DNA of 64,000 nucleotides from contig CM057142.1 in assembly GCA_029964075.1 (NCBI GenBank), positions 29,390,392 to 29,454,391 on the forward strand, given 5' to 3'. Both the position numbers and the translations under genes were made by a program. Numbering within the stretch: the first letter of the stretch is position 1; the number at the start of each line of letters is the position of its first letter. Under the pieces are notes generated by a model. It was not told the DNA's origin. It ran no database searches and saw only the letters and a list, made by a program, of their open reading frames with translations. Shown here in pieces: positions 35,320-47,803 of the stretch. This stretch comes from Patiria pectinifera. Taxonomy: Eukaryota; Echinodermata; Asteroidea; Valvatida; Asterinidae.

Positions 35320-37200
35320 ACAACATCTAATCTCTATATACTCTGCGGACACCGGATTATTTTTAATAGAACATCCCTTGTATATTAATTTGTGTAATGT
35401 GTACTGCCTGTAAAAAAACCCCCGCACGGTTCTATTTAATAACACACCTGCAATTCAAACGCCAAGAGCTGCCCGTTCTTGCCATGTGAATGAGAATTTG
35501 GGGGCGTACCTATGTTACCAAAACCTATGTCTTACCTGCCAATACCTATAATACCTATAATCTTATTAAAAGAGCCATACTGGCATTGTCTGATCTTTGA
35601 AGCACTCGCTTTCCTCAAAAGTGGCACAGAATGCTTTTTTTGGCTTTGTGGTTATTCAAACATATCTCTGGATTTACAAAAGCAATCTCAACTAAACAAA
35701 CGGTATTCTCAAGCTTAATCTGTAACCTTGAAGATCATTAGTAAACATTTGCAGCAAATTCCGGTTGTAAATTGGCGAAAATGGCGGGGTTTACATGCAC
35801 CATTATTTTCAGGACACCCTGTACTATAACAAATCTTGGTGAAGTATTACACATGTGTTACACTCCCTTTGTGAATGAATTCGATTTTTAAGTAGGCCCT
35901 TAACTTGTCTGTTCTTCCTCATGTAGAAGTGGTTTTGCAATTGGTTTCTGATCTATTAACCCATCCAAACATAAGCAAGGAGTGCACTCCAAAACGACCT
36001 TCATTACACCATCTCTACCCATTTCAGACGGAAGCATGGAACATGCATCTATGGCTACCCCCATTGCTATATGGCACACTTTCAATTTAAATGCCAAGGG
36101 CTCTTGTTCCTACCATGAAATGTAAATTTGCTGTCATGTGAATTGCTGGCGTTCATAGATGAGCTGCACTATAACATTTCTTCGTGAAAAAAAATTACAC
36201 TCCCTTTTTTGTGAACGAAAGCAACATTAAGAAGACACTTTATTACAGCTTACTTAAGAATATCCACTTTGCCTTTTTTTCCTCTTATTTTTGGTTTTGT
36301 TGGTTTCTGGTCTTGTACGACACCTAACAGAAGCATGGAATGGAATCAAAACGACTTTCAATACAGCATATCTACCCTTTTCGGACGGAAACATCTAATG
36401 TATATTGTCGGGAAAAAAAAGAACCGCACTGGCTCCATTGTTATCGCACACTTTTAATTCAACTGCCAAGAGCTGTTGTTTCTTCCATTTAAATGAAAAT
36501 CTGCTGTCACGGGAATTGCTGGCATGCACAGATGAGCGTCAATATAACATCTCTACGTGAAATATTACATAGATTTTGTGGACGACAGCAAAATAAAGTA
36601 GGCCCTTCCACTTACTGAAGAATATCAATTAGTCTTTCTTCCTCGTTAATGGTTTTGTAATTATATGCTTCTGGTCTATCATCCAACATAAACAAGAAAT
36701 GCACTCCGAAACGACCTTCAACAGTTTCTCTATACCCTTGGCGGACGTAACATGTTAGTTCAAAGGCTTCTATTCGTACTTTCAATGGGTTCCATAATCA
36801 GACTTCTACTTTGTATTCCTGAGATGCTTTTGCCCCGAAAGCCTTGGCATTTACAATTGAAACTGACATGATAAGTGAATACAGTTCGAAATTGACATTG
36901 GAAAGAAACGGTTATCAAATTTTCTGGGCGTCCTTCCATAATTACTTTATTCGCAGGAAACCAGAGTCAGGTATTAGGGCTCCTGACATGGACATGGCAG
37001 GCCTCGAAGGAAATAAGAAAAGTGAAGCCTTCACAAACGAAGAGACAATCTACACGAAATACACCGAGTTTCGTATACATGTACAGCTGCACAACCCTAA
37101 CCAGTCGAAGAATGCTCACCGTATGGAAGTTCTTAGTTTATCATGGTAAAAAATAAGCATATTTTGGTTTCTGCATGTGCTTCCAGAACTGACTTATAAC
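35320..37200 (+). repeat. Degenerate tandem repeat, right
   Basis: Mirror of 17860-19680. Units begin near 35325, 35821, 36230 and 36600. The last passes into a frame at 36844-37149 with FTIETDMISEYSSKLTLERN. Part of that frame is preserved in the left arm, where it then shifts, arguing against present coding function. Confidence 0.65.
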
Positions 37201-37652
37201 ACCAGCAACTGCATGCATTCCCCGTTCCTACTATTTAATTATAAAAGAATATATGTTCACAATTTTATTTATTTATTTCAAAATCTATATGCAGGATACA
37301 AAACTCATGCTCAAAGGCTGTTTTACATGATTGGCCGGTGATAAATAAGAAATAAAAAAAAAGATATTCAAATGTCTTCCCTAAGACAAATTTCTGTTAT
37401 TTTTTCCTTTATTTCAACTGAAAAAAAAACAGAGCAATATTGAGTTCGAATCCTTTAGAAATATTGCACAATATAAATCAGTAGAAACCGCCAACGTTTT
37501 TTACCCACATAATGATCACATTATTCACCGCATGTAAATCATAACGAAGGGCCTGGTATGGTTTTTACGATCCATGTGAAAAAAGGACTATAAGAAAATT
37601 GTCTTAAAATTCGTCTTCTTTGATCCAGTCCCAAAGTCTGTGACTGCAAGTC

Positions 37653-37900
37653 TTAAGTGCCATACTCCTGAGGCTTTTGGGCAGTCGATCTCAACCCCTG
37701 GCAGTACCGCTGAAGCTCCACCATAAACCCCTCATCAGAGACAGGGGGACGTCTGCACACACGTGCACCTCAAGTAGGCTGCGGTTCCCCCACGGCGGCA
37801 TGACCACGCCCATGGACAACATCCGGGTATTAGTGCCAAAGATCAAGTCACGTTTATACCAGTACTAGGAGCACATAATATTATCATCTTCAAAGCAGAC
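37653..37900 (-). pseudogene. Decayed duplicate of GRAM-gene last exon
   Basis: On the minus strand an acceptor-like CACAAG is followed by a near copy of exon 4. It starts VCFEDD, has extra bases after that, and an in-frame TAG where the intact exon has the K of CSKYWY. Further small indels occur near WYKRD and RYC. The centre (TRMLSMGVVMPPWGNRSLLEVHVC) is intact. It lies about 7.6 kb downstream of the functional exon on the same strand, so it could only be reached as an alternative terminal exon, and it appears dead. Confidence 0.8.
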
Positions 37901-38370
37901 CTTGTGAAAAACATGGAGTTGAAAGAGGTGAGATAAGTTAATCCGAACGCGCACCACAAATAGTTGACACAGCATTGAGACTCGCGCTCCTGAACCGCCC
38001 CACTTCCATTTTCTCTCTTGTTACTCACTTTTTATTTGCCCCAAAATAAAGAGGGATACAAAAGATCCTCGTGGGATTTCCATAAACAGAATGGTGTATT
38101 TGGAATAGATTTCAATTTGTTGACTCTTCGTGCCTGTGCCATATTTTTAACGAGATTGAAAGTTGGACTAAGACCTAGAAAGGGGAAAGACGCAACAGCC
38201 CACACACTGATGGAAATTGACAAAATGATGTGAAGGGAAATGTAGGCACAAGCTATTACGCTGATTGTTACTGGTGGTGCTACTGCTGCTGCACGTAGGA
38301 TATATCTTCATTAATTTTAATGAGATGGAGACCATGAGCGCAGCGACAGAGCCTGCTAGTTTCTAGAGTA

Positions 38371-38600
38371 CTCTCTAAATTCCAAAGGGTGAAAATTCAC
38401 TCCCATTCAGTGAAGATTCACTCCCACAGTCGGAAACTAGGGACTACGTTTAAGAGTAAAATTTCTTCAATCGTAAAGATCGGGTTTTCACTCGAGCTTC
38501 GACTGAAGTGGTTCATTTTCAGACTATTTTAATTGAAAATGAGGGTGATTTTCACTCTAAAACGTCTAGTCCCTAATTTCACTCTTTGGAATTTGGAGAG
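38371..38600. mobile_element. TA-flanked MITE, CTCTCTAAATTCC ends
   Basis: 230 bp with inverted ends CTCTCTAAATTCCAAAG and TA on both sides (38369-38370, 38601-38602), as in Tc1/mariner insertions. The interior is rich in ACTC/GAGT ('ttcactc', 'gagtgaa'). A second copy in inverted orientation lies at 57591-57815. It sits in the segment missing from the left arm. Confidence 0.75.
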
Positions 38601-40559
38601 TAAGCATTGCATTTTTTTCTGCTGACAAGTTGCCATTTCCATTTTTGATTTTAAAGAAGAAATAACTCAAATTTTTATATTTTTCTGGCGACTTCAATCC
38701 TCTAAAAAGGCTTAAACGCACACACAAATATCAGCTGAATCATTGGTTCGCCGTGAACAGTTCGAAATGTACACAACTATTAAGTTATTATTTTTCGCTC
38801 GATGTCTCATTTTAAACTGAATAACAGACATTGAATTAATTGCTGGGAGTGTAGCAATGTTAAAAATTTGTTTTTCGTCAAGAGCAACTTTGACTTTTCA
38901 TGTAAATGCCTTTGTTCCAACACTGACAAGTCTCCCCAGATTGACTGTTTGCGGAATTCCCCAAACTAGTTCAACCCATCCTTGGCTCAAGGATCATTGC
39001 AAAACTTTGAAAATACCCCCAACCTTTGACAACATTTTATAAACTGATTTGATAATCCTGAGGTAAAACTTGGAACTATATCTAGCCAAAACCCCAAAGG
39101 TCAGGGGCTTTACATTCTTCAGAAGCCTCGAAGGAAAATAAGGAGAATTGCAGCCTATGCAAACGAACAGACAACCTACATGACAAACACCGAGTTTCGT
39201 ATACAGCTGCACAACCTAACTATAGCTGAAGAATAAAAGCCTAGCTACGCTTCAGCCTGTTTTATATACAGGGATGAGATTGTTAATTTAAAAAAGTCTG
39301 AACATTTGATGAAAGGTATGAAATGTCTTTCCAAACTGACTGTTTGCGGAATTTCCAAAACGGAGCTATGTCTCCAGTTCAGCCCAACCTTGGCTCAAGA
39401 ACCATTGCAAAACTTTGGAAATCCTCCAACCTTTGACAGCATTTTGGTAATCCTGAAGTGAAACTCAGAACTATATCTACACTGAGCCCCAAGGTTAGGG
39501 ACATTAAATTCTCCCGAAGCCAAAATCGTATATCCCCCTATATATTAACTGTAATCTCGTCCATGTACGACTCACTTCAAACCAGGAGAGGTTTTACAAA
39601 AAAATCATCAATTTTTTAGGCTTAAAAAAATACAAGTAGATTATTATCTTCGCCAGCTTTGGGATAGCCTCTCAGCTAGGAATACTCGAGAATACATCTT
39701 GATTACTATCATTTTTTTTCGTCTAAGTTACGCAAATAATATCTCCAAGGCTGTGCCATACTCGTCATGTACTTTTAAAGAATGAACCTCCCTTTTGGCA
39801 AAAGCTGTTTTGTGCCTCAATAATTAAACTGCCCTTCTGCGAAATTAAGGTTATTTCTATTTTGTGTTCCTCATCAAACACGACGTGCGCCTACGACGGG
39901 TCCTTGTTTATTCCGTCGGAAAAAAAACGCATGTAGAAAACAAACGCACTCAATTTCGTGCAATATAAAACACACTGATTTATTGAGCTTCAGGAACAGC
40001 AATTTTTTTTAATGCTTGCTCACTGAACTCAGTCTCTCGTCTGCTCTCTGGCTAGACAACGTACAATAGAGTTAACAACATTTATACAATGTGTAACATT
40101 TAACCCGCCCTGGCGTCAAGCCAAACCCGTCCCGCGAAACTGAACACCCCCCAGCCTTAAAAAAGTAACCCACTTCAGCAGTTTATTTAAATTATTTATA
40201 AGGCCTATTTCCGGAGCTCATTTCCTGAGTTGCAACACCAGAGCTCACAGTCCTGCTCCTACATTGTAAAGTCAGAGAATCAGTCTAGCGGGCATGTACC
40301 CCTTCACAGTGTGTAATCAATTGCAAAGAAAAGTCAGAATAACTAAATATGAAAAATTTGGAACAAATTTTGAAAAAAGCCAGTTTTCTCCAACGCTGGT
40401 CAGCTGACCAGCGTTTTCTTAATGTCAGCACACCAGTAGCCACGATTTTCAAGGATGATTTAGACTGTCAGTCCCTAACAATTCATTAAGGTATTTCGTG
40501 ATGATTTGATCATTTCGTTTTTTTGATGTTTACAAATGTTGTATCTTCCCTTTAAGGCC

Positions 40560-41200
40560 AAAATTTGAAAAATTACTTTGACTTAAATATTTTTAAATGA
40601 ATGGCGTAGCGTTCCCATTTTTTTGGTTAGACATTGCCGCCGGCGATGTTTTGGATTTCCGGGCACGGAACCATTTCCGTACCTCTAGTTGCTTATTGAT
40701 TTTTCTCTCAATTGTTCTCTCTTCTTCCATTTTTCCAGGTCTGTTAAACATCCAACATAAGACCGAAAAGTGCACTCAAAACGAATACCAGTGTTGTATG
40801 CTCACGGAAACAGAACATTTCTTAAAGCCAGAGTCCATCATTTGCAGCTATCCAAAAAGTAACTGGCGTAATTATTGTTCAAAAACATACTTGGTTGAAA
40901 GATAGTGAGGGGATTAAACTCCCTGAAAGAATGAGTTTCCATAAAACGTAGTGAAATATTACGTTACGCTCCCTTGCGAACGAAACAGTTTGAAATGAAG
41001 TTGTTGATGTGATGAACATCATTGTGCTTTTCATCCTTTTGTTAGTGGTTTTGTAATAAGGGTCTGTCCTTTATATCATCCGAGTGCACTCCTGAGCTAC
41101 ACGATCTGATATTTCCGATGGATTGCAGCCTGCCATTCAAGCTTTTATGTCTAGCGTGTATTTTTCTTATTACTTTTTTCCCAACAGGGAAACCAGAGTC
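40560..41200 (+). repeat. Exon-like module, right copy
   Basis: Mirror of 15000-15490, on the plus strand. The frame 40597-40905 is open to a TAG after TYLVER. The following segment (about 41180-41320) has acceptor-like CCCAACAG followed by a stretch reading EAFANEQTTYMTNTEFRIQ in one frame. A related stretch occurs at 36970-37110 (EAFTNEETIYTKYTEFRI). Coding status is uncertain. Confidence 0.4.
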
Positions 41201-41490
41201 AGGGTAGGACCTATACACTGAAGCCTCGAAGGAAATAAGGAAAATTGAAGCCTTTGCAAACGAACAGACAACCTACATGACAAACACTGAGTTTCGTATA
41301 CAGCTGCACAACCCTAGTCGAACAATGAACCCTAATTACGATTTAGCCTGTTTTTTTTATGCATATCGCAAGGAAATAGTAAGTTTAACATATTCAAAAA
41401 AGTAAGTATTTCTTCGCATATGCTTCCAGAGCTGACTTATAGCGTGAGCAACTGCTTGCTTTCCTCATACCTACAGTTTAATTCAAATAA

Positions 41491-42009
41491 GGTTTTGCCC
41501 TTCACCGTCGTATAAACACTGTATACTCAGCGTGTTACCTCCAGAGTGAAAGTTGGGAAAAAAATCACTCGGGTGGGACTCGAACCCACGACCTCCTGCT
41601 TTCACCCGAGTGATTTTTTACAACTTTCACTCGGGAGGTAACACGCTGAGTATACAAGGGCGGATCCAGGGGGGGGGGGCCAAAGGGGGCCATGCCCCCC
41701 CCCCCCAAAACGAAACCAATTTTTTTTTTTTATATGTGACATCGCAAAAAAGGCAGGCAATGAGTACACCACCATCTTCTCCTCAAAAAAACATTGGTTA
41801 AAGTGGTCAGAAATTGCCTCAGATCGCACCTCAGAGCATCTAGAATCCAAAATTTTTTCGGGGCCCTTAAGCGGGCCCCGAACCCCACGCCGTAATTTTT
41901 GGACCCACTTTTTTGGAGGACCAAAATTTTTTTGGCCCCCCCCAAAAATTGTGTTCTGGATCCGCCCTTGTGAGTATACAGTGTTTATGCGTCGGTGAAG
42001 GGCAAAACC
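41491..42009. mobile_element. Foldback MITE with tRNA-half core, right copy
   Basis: Mirror of 14089-14594, flanked by TAA at 41488-41490 and 42010-42012. Contains the same nested hAT-like element at 41655-41970. Confidence 0.75.
41655..41970. mobile_element. hAT-like MITE, CAAGGGCGGATCC ends, right
   Basis: 316 bp, flanked by TGAGTATA at 41647-41654 and 41971-41978. Orthologous to 14127-14431, so this insertion predates the split of the two arms. Confidence 0.9.
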
Positions 42010-44334
42010 TAATTTGATTTACATCACCCCGACAAAAAATTCCATCTTATGTACAGTTTAATTATTGTATATATATAGATCGTACGCTGTCCGTCTGATG
42101 TCTGTCTGTCTGATGTCTGTGTGTTACGCTTTTTTTGTAGAAGGCATAAGGTATGTGCGGAAAATGCAAGGATTAATGGAGAGGTATCCAGTGTATAGGT
42201 CCTATGCTTCGATTTCACTGTCCTCTGAAATCACAGTTGGCACGTGAAACAAATGATTTATTTGCTTTGTTTTGCATTTTTTGCAAAGCATAATGCTGAT
42301 GATGAAAAATGTGGCAAAATTGCTTCACCAAGATTTACCACGCCCACTTGGGGTCAACATGCAAATTGAGGTCAAAGTAACACATTAGTACATGACTCCA
42401 CTCAGCTTCGCGCGGCACCCCGCTAGTTAAAGAAAATAGATAAAGATATTTGAAAAATTCAAAGACTTCACCAAATCCCGCATCATTGGGGGCTGTTATT
42501 TTTTACTTTATTCCATCAACGGCCAAAAACAACTTGAGTCACAAGTAGTTCGAGCTAGCTTTGAGTATTAACAGGCATTTATGACATATCTCTTAGGATT
42601 GAACATCAATAAGAACAACATTTTTACAAAATAGTATACGTATATTACAGTTTACAAAGTGGAGAATGGGCTGTGCACTCTTTCTATAGCAAATGAAAAA
42701 AAAACATCAAAGAAAGCTCAGCTTCACACATACTGCTGCATTGTTTCCACGAAAATCACCCAGTTTTACATTTTCTTCATCGTGGAAATTGAAGTAATAA
42801 TTTGGCAATTAACAATAGAACTTAAAAACTTTTTTCCCAAGAAGTTAAAACAGACCAAGGGTGTAATATCCAAGGGTCTAGAATTCATAGATAATTGACA
42901 TGCAAAGCCTCAATTGACATTTTGACAACATGGTGAAGGGCAACCATTGTATCTGGAACAAAGGAAAAACTACGGGAAAATGTCCCAATTCCACTGCAGG
43001 TTTTGACAACATATGCGCTGACACTTTTAAATTGTTGCCTTGTTAATTTGAGTTATTTTATTCATTCATAATAGTTTGCTTCGAAATTATGAGTTGCAAC
43101 TCTTCATAAAATATTTGCTTTCTGAAATGAGGCTTAGGCCTACTCCAATGGCCCAATTCCACTCCAGTTTTTGACAACATGTTTCGCTGACCCTTAATTT
43201 GAGTTATTTATTAATTATTTAGTAATTTGAGTTATTTTTCCTTGGAATTATGAGTTGCAACTTTTAATAAAAAATGTTTGTTTTCTGTAATGAGGCATAA
43301 TTAATGCATTTGGCATGCAAACATCGGTTAGTATAGTCCACACGCATATATAAAATCGCATTGCCTTTGGCAATGATGTAAATGCATGATATATGTTTTA
43401 TTTGTTATGATTAAAAAACATTATTTTAAAGTGGAAGGATGCAAATTTTAGGAAAATGCTGCCAACAAAAATATCAAAATCTATGAAAGGGAAGCAATAC
43501 ATCGGGCTCCAAAACATTGCGTTTATCGACATTTAACTTGAATCTTTTTTAAAAAGTCTATGACGACATGGGGAGACCCTGCTAGTAAAAGGGCAATCTT
43601 CAGATAGGCTTAGGCCTACTCCACAAAAAAAAAGATAATTGAAACTATACATCAAAATGATATGACATGATAAATGATTCAAAAAATGGTAACAAACACA
43701 ATGGACCACATAGAAAATCATTGCAAAAGAATTTTAACATGCAATTTCGGATGCATTACCAGCCTATTGGGACCGTGCGAAAACTGATCTCGTTTCTCAG
43801 AAATCGGTACAGTGTGACATTATGACTCCATGAAAAACGGACTCGTCGGCTGTATTGCGCATGCCTCAGTGGACACAATTTGGAACAGGAAAAGTCCGTA
43901 TTGAGTCCGTATAATGTATTTAAAAAAATAGGAATCCAAATTTCTTTTAACACCAGTCAATGCAAAACAATGTATCAAAAATAATTTACAAAGGTATGAA
44001 AGTATCCATCACTCTCTTTAAAAACACTGAATAAACAACTTAAACTACTAAAAGTAAAGGAATATTAACAACTAGTACTGCAGGAAGACACTTTCTATTA
44101 AATTATTTAAGAGTATGCGGACATTTTAATGTCTCCCTAAGCTTTTAACTACCTAATGTTAGTAGCTCGAGAATATTACAGTTAAAAACATTTTGGGAGG
44201 GGGGGGGGGGTGGTGGTAATTTACAAATGGTGTTATTGGATTTTGTTTGTCTGTGCACAAGTCTATGGGAATGTCTCCCTACGGTACCAGTATCGGTAAT
44301 ATTACTCTTTAATAAATCCCGGGGCATGGGCGTC

Positions 44335-44539
44335 GCCAGGATTTTTCCAGGGGGTCAAAGCAAATTTCCCCAAAATTCCTTAACTTTTTCATTATATTCT
44401 CAATTAATCATTTTTTTTTAGCCTGCCCTGCCCCTCCCCCCATCAAATTAACAGCAATATGGCTGCGCACCTCTTTTTCCTTTTTTTCGGTTTTTTATTT
44501 TTCCTGGTAGGCCCCCCTTGCCCCCTCGCGACGCCCATG
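44335..44539. mobile_element. hAT-like MITE, CATGGGCGTCGC ends, right
   Basis: Allelic or mirror copy of 11520-11763, shorter because homopolymer runs and interior differ. The ends and 8-bp flanks are recognisable. Confidence 0.75.
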
Positions 44540-45033
44540 TCCCGAGGGTAAAAATGTTCAATTGAGGGTAGAATCTCTTGCACAGTTTGAACTTTGCAAT
44601 TTTATGGCTGCCCATGAAAAAAACGGGGATAAACGTTTAAATGAAAGATATCCACCTACATTTCGTGTACACGTACATGTACAAGCTAAAGAGATACCAT
44701 CACGGAGCAGGTCACTAATGTTCCTTTTGGACATTTGCTAAACGAATCAAGGTATATTTATATTTAAAAAAAAAAACCCACATAATTTGACAAAGAATTA
44801 AATAAAAACACACACAAAGCAGTGCTGTACGAAAAACGTGTCCCACCTAACAAAATGAGCTGGAAGTCGCCGGAGCAATATTGAGTTCAAACCCTCTTAT
44901 AGAAATCCTGTAAAATATAAATCAGTGCAAGTCGTCAACGATTTCCCCAAATAATTATCATATTATATACGATGAATGAATGAATGGTATGGTTTTTACT
45001 GATCTTCCGTAAATATGAACAGGTTTTGATTGG

Positions 45034-45111
45034 GTTTTGGCCTTCATCGACGTATAGACACTGTATACTTAGACTATGTACAGTGTCTATACGTCGGTGA
45101 AGGGCAAAACC
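45034..45111. mobile_element. Foldback MITE with CACCGACG arms, right
   Basis: Mirror of 10922-11000, about 125 bp beyond the stop codon of the GRAM-like gene on the minus strand and probably within its 3' untranslated region. Confidence 0.75.
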
Positions 45112-45235
45112 AAAATATTGATTTACATCATCCCGACGCAAAAACAAATACCGACTAAAAGAAAATGTTCTTAAATGTCGTCTTGTTGGATCCGGTCCCA
45201 ATTGCCTGTTAAAGCAAAGTCTGTGACTGCGAGTC

Positions 45236-45481
45236 TTAAGTGCCATACTCCTGCGGCTTTTGGGCAGTCGATCTCAACCCTGGCGAGTACCGCTGCAGCT
45301 CCACCATAAACCCCCTCATCAGAGACAGGGGGACGTCTGCACACACGTGCATCTCAAGCAGGCTGCGGTTCCCCCATGGCGGCATGACCACGCCCATGGA
45401 CAACATCCGGGTATTGGTGCCAAAGGTCAGTTGGTCACGTGGGTACCAGTACTTGGAGCACATGTCATCTTCATAGCATAC
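45236..45481 (-). CDS. GRAM-like protein, exon 4 (last), right arm
   Basis: Terminal coding exon of the gene whose first exons lie at 57-59 kb. Acceptor CCCCCAAG ends at 45482; phase 0. It codes 81 residues and TAA at 45236-45238. The sequence contains YWYPRDQLTFGTNTRMLSMG, then VVMPPWGNRSLLEMHVCADV and MVELQRYSPGL. The block ending in MVELQR may be the final helix of the domain (inference). The family is not recognised. Confidence 0.85.
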   Translation of the reverse strand, partial: VCYEDDMCSKYWYPRDQLTFGTNTRMLSMGVVMPPWGNRSLLEMHVCADVPLSLMRGFMVELQRYSPGLRSTAQKPQEYGT

Positions 45482-47582
45482 CTTGGGGGAAAATCATAGG
45501 GTAGAAACAAAACAGATGAGATTTAAATCCAACACGTGCCACAAATATTTGACACGGTATTAAGACTTCCTAACGCCCCTTTCTCCCTCCATTTTTTTTC
45601 TCGTGCCACTCATTTTTTATTTGCCCCCAAAGAAGAGGGATAAAAAGGAAACACAATTGGAACTCGTTCATCCTCATGGGATTTCTATAAACAGAATGGT
45701 GTATTGGGGAAAGAATTAACATTGTTCATTTTCCGTGCTTCGTGCTCGAAAGTGGTGCTAAGACCTAGAAAAGGGAAGACACAACAAGCAATGCATTGAC
45801 AATGAGGTGAAGGGAAATAATTCAAGCATAAGCTGATACAATAATTGTCACTGGTGGTGCTTCTGCTGCACGTATGATATCTTTATAAATTTTCATGAGG
45901 TGGAGACCATAAGCGCAGCAAAAGAGCCAGCTAGTTTCCAGATTGAACATTGCAATTTTTGTCCCAACATAATTTCCATGTCTATGTTTGATTTCAAAGA
46001 AAAAAAATAACAACTTCGTAATTTTATCTTTGGCGAGTTCAACCCTCTGAAACGGCTCTAAAGCACACAGAGATCCGCCTGAACTTGTTTGATCGCAAGT
46101 AATTCGAAATTCACACAGTCAAGTAATATTCCATTAAGTGGGCAGATTTATTTTCGCTCGATGTCTCATTTTAAAATAAATAACCGACATTGTCTTGTTG
46201 GGATAATAGAAATTATTTTCCATGAAGCGCAACTTTATCTTTGTATGTTCATGTCCTCTTTACCAACACTGAGAAGTCACCCCAACTGACTCTTTGCTGA
46301 AGTTCCAAAGCTAGGCTACGTGTCCAGTTCAACCCATCCCTGACTCATGAATCATTGTAAACTAAGCTTTTCATGTGACAACAAAATGGACATTATCCAA
46401 CCATTGATAGCATTTTAATAACATGATTTGATAACCCTGAAGTAAAACATGAAACTGTATCTAGCCGAAGCCCCAAACGTCACGGGCTTTAAATTCTCCC
46501 GAAGCCAAAATCGTTAATTCCTCTTTAACCTTTCATATCTCGTCCAAGTACGACACACTTAAAACCGGGAGAGCTTTAACAACAATATAATTCTTTATAA
46601 AAGAAAAAAAAACCAAGCAGTAGAGTATTATCTTTGTTTGTTTCTTTACCTAACATTTTCGTAATAATGTGAAATTTACGTAAACGAAAACCGCCGTGAG
46701 CAAAACAGGAAACGTTAAGGACTTTTTTTTACGAAGTAATCTCATTCTTCGGCAGCTTTGGGGTTGCCTCTCAGCTAGGAATACTCGAGAACATGGGCGT
46801 CGCGAGGGCAAGGGGGCACTTGCCCCCTGGAAAAACAAAAAAAAAAAAAAAATGTCCCTGCCCCCCTCTAAAACTGATAAATCGAGAATGTGTTGAGAAA
46901 TACAAGCATTTTTTGGCAAATTTTTTTTTGCCCCCCTCTAGAAAAAATCCTGGCGACGCCCATGCTCGAGAATACATCTTGATAACTAGCAATTTTTCGC
47001 AAATAACATCCCCAAGGCTGTGCCGTACTCGTCATGTTTTCAAAGGATGTGCCTCTCTTTTGGCAAAAGGTGTTTTGTGACAAAATTATCAAATTATCCT
47101 TCTGGGAAATTAAGGTCGTTCTATTTTTCTCTGCAAACACGTACGAGATGAATCCAATCAAATCAATGTCCTCCTCAACGACCCCACATTTCTTAATAGT
47201 GTTTTGTGTGCGTTGGAGAAAGTACAATAATTATGGCTATTTTTTCCCAATCATATTTATTAAACTAAGAGAATGTTACAAACACCGCGGACGTGTTCAG
47301 GTTTTCTTCAGACAAGTCGGATTTAAAAAGCCAAATGTCACCTATGATGTTTTAAAAGTTTTATTTATTGCTTACGTACAAACGAATTCCCTCTAGTTGC
47401 TTATTATTTTTCTTTCAGTAGTTCACTTTTGCTCCTTTTTTGCTGAACTAACTTTTGTTTTATCTTTTATTTTGAAAAGCGTTTTATTATAATCCATTAT
47501 GAATTTTCGACCCAAAATAATTACAACGCCATACGGTAATTATTGTCCCTAAGACAAAAAGCCTCCCTATATGGATTCTTAC
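45482..47582 (-). other. Intron 3 of GRAM-like gene, right arm
   Basis: Donor GTAAGA below 47583 and acceptor above 45481. Contains the right-only hAT-like MITE at 46792-46964. Otherwise similar to 8630-10551. A 120-residue frame at 47034-47396 is the counterpart of the left 142-residue frame but ends differently, so it is treated as non-coding. Confidence 0.7.
46792..46964. mobile_element. hAT-like MITE, right arm only
   Basis: 173 bp with ends CATGGGCGTCGC and perfect duplications CTCGAGAA at 46784-46791 and 46965-46972. The left arm at about 9245-9260 has one copy of the octamer, the empty site. It belongs to the same family as 11520-11763. Confidence 0.93.
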
Positions 47583-47803
47583 CCGACAGCACGTTAACGG
47601 GATACAGCAGAATAACCTTTGACCTAAGATGTTGGCGACGGAGCTGGTTCCCACGGTAGCTAGGAGCTCCACGTTTCGGAAATGCGTTAGTGGAATCGTC
47701 TGGAAGTGCACGGTGTCCTGGTTGGTCGTTCTCAACTGGTACCCGGCAGGCTTGGACGAATCAGAACCCGACGTCCGCGTTGTTAGCTTCTTCAAAGATG
47801 TCG
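47583..47803 (-). CDS. GRAM-like protein, exon 3, right arm
   Basis: 221 nt, phase 1 to phase 0. Acceptor TTTTCAG ends at 47804; donor GTAAGA starts at 47582. Joined to exon 2 the junction reads AEKQR-ATSLKK. It encodes a Ser/Thr-rich linker followed by VHFQTIPLTHFRNVELLATV, resembling the second half of a GRAM fold, then a Cys-rich end LFCCIPLTCCR that could be a lipid-modified or membrane-contact patch (inference). The intron before it spans 9.3 kb and holds most of the palindrome-boundary region. Confidence 0.85.

Larger units (their letters stand above)
37430..39880 (-). repeat. Duplicated intron 3-exon 4 block, right
   Basis: Counterpart of 16230-17620 but without its deletion. It parallels 44880-47140 in order and on the same strand, so it arose by direct segmental duplication of the gene's 3' end. 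It contains the pseudo-exon 37653-37900 and a MITE at 38371-38600. Confidence 0.75.
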
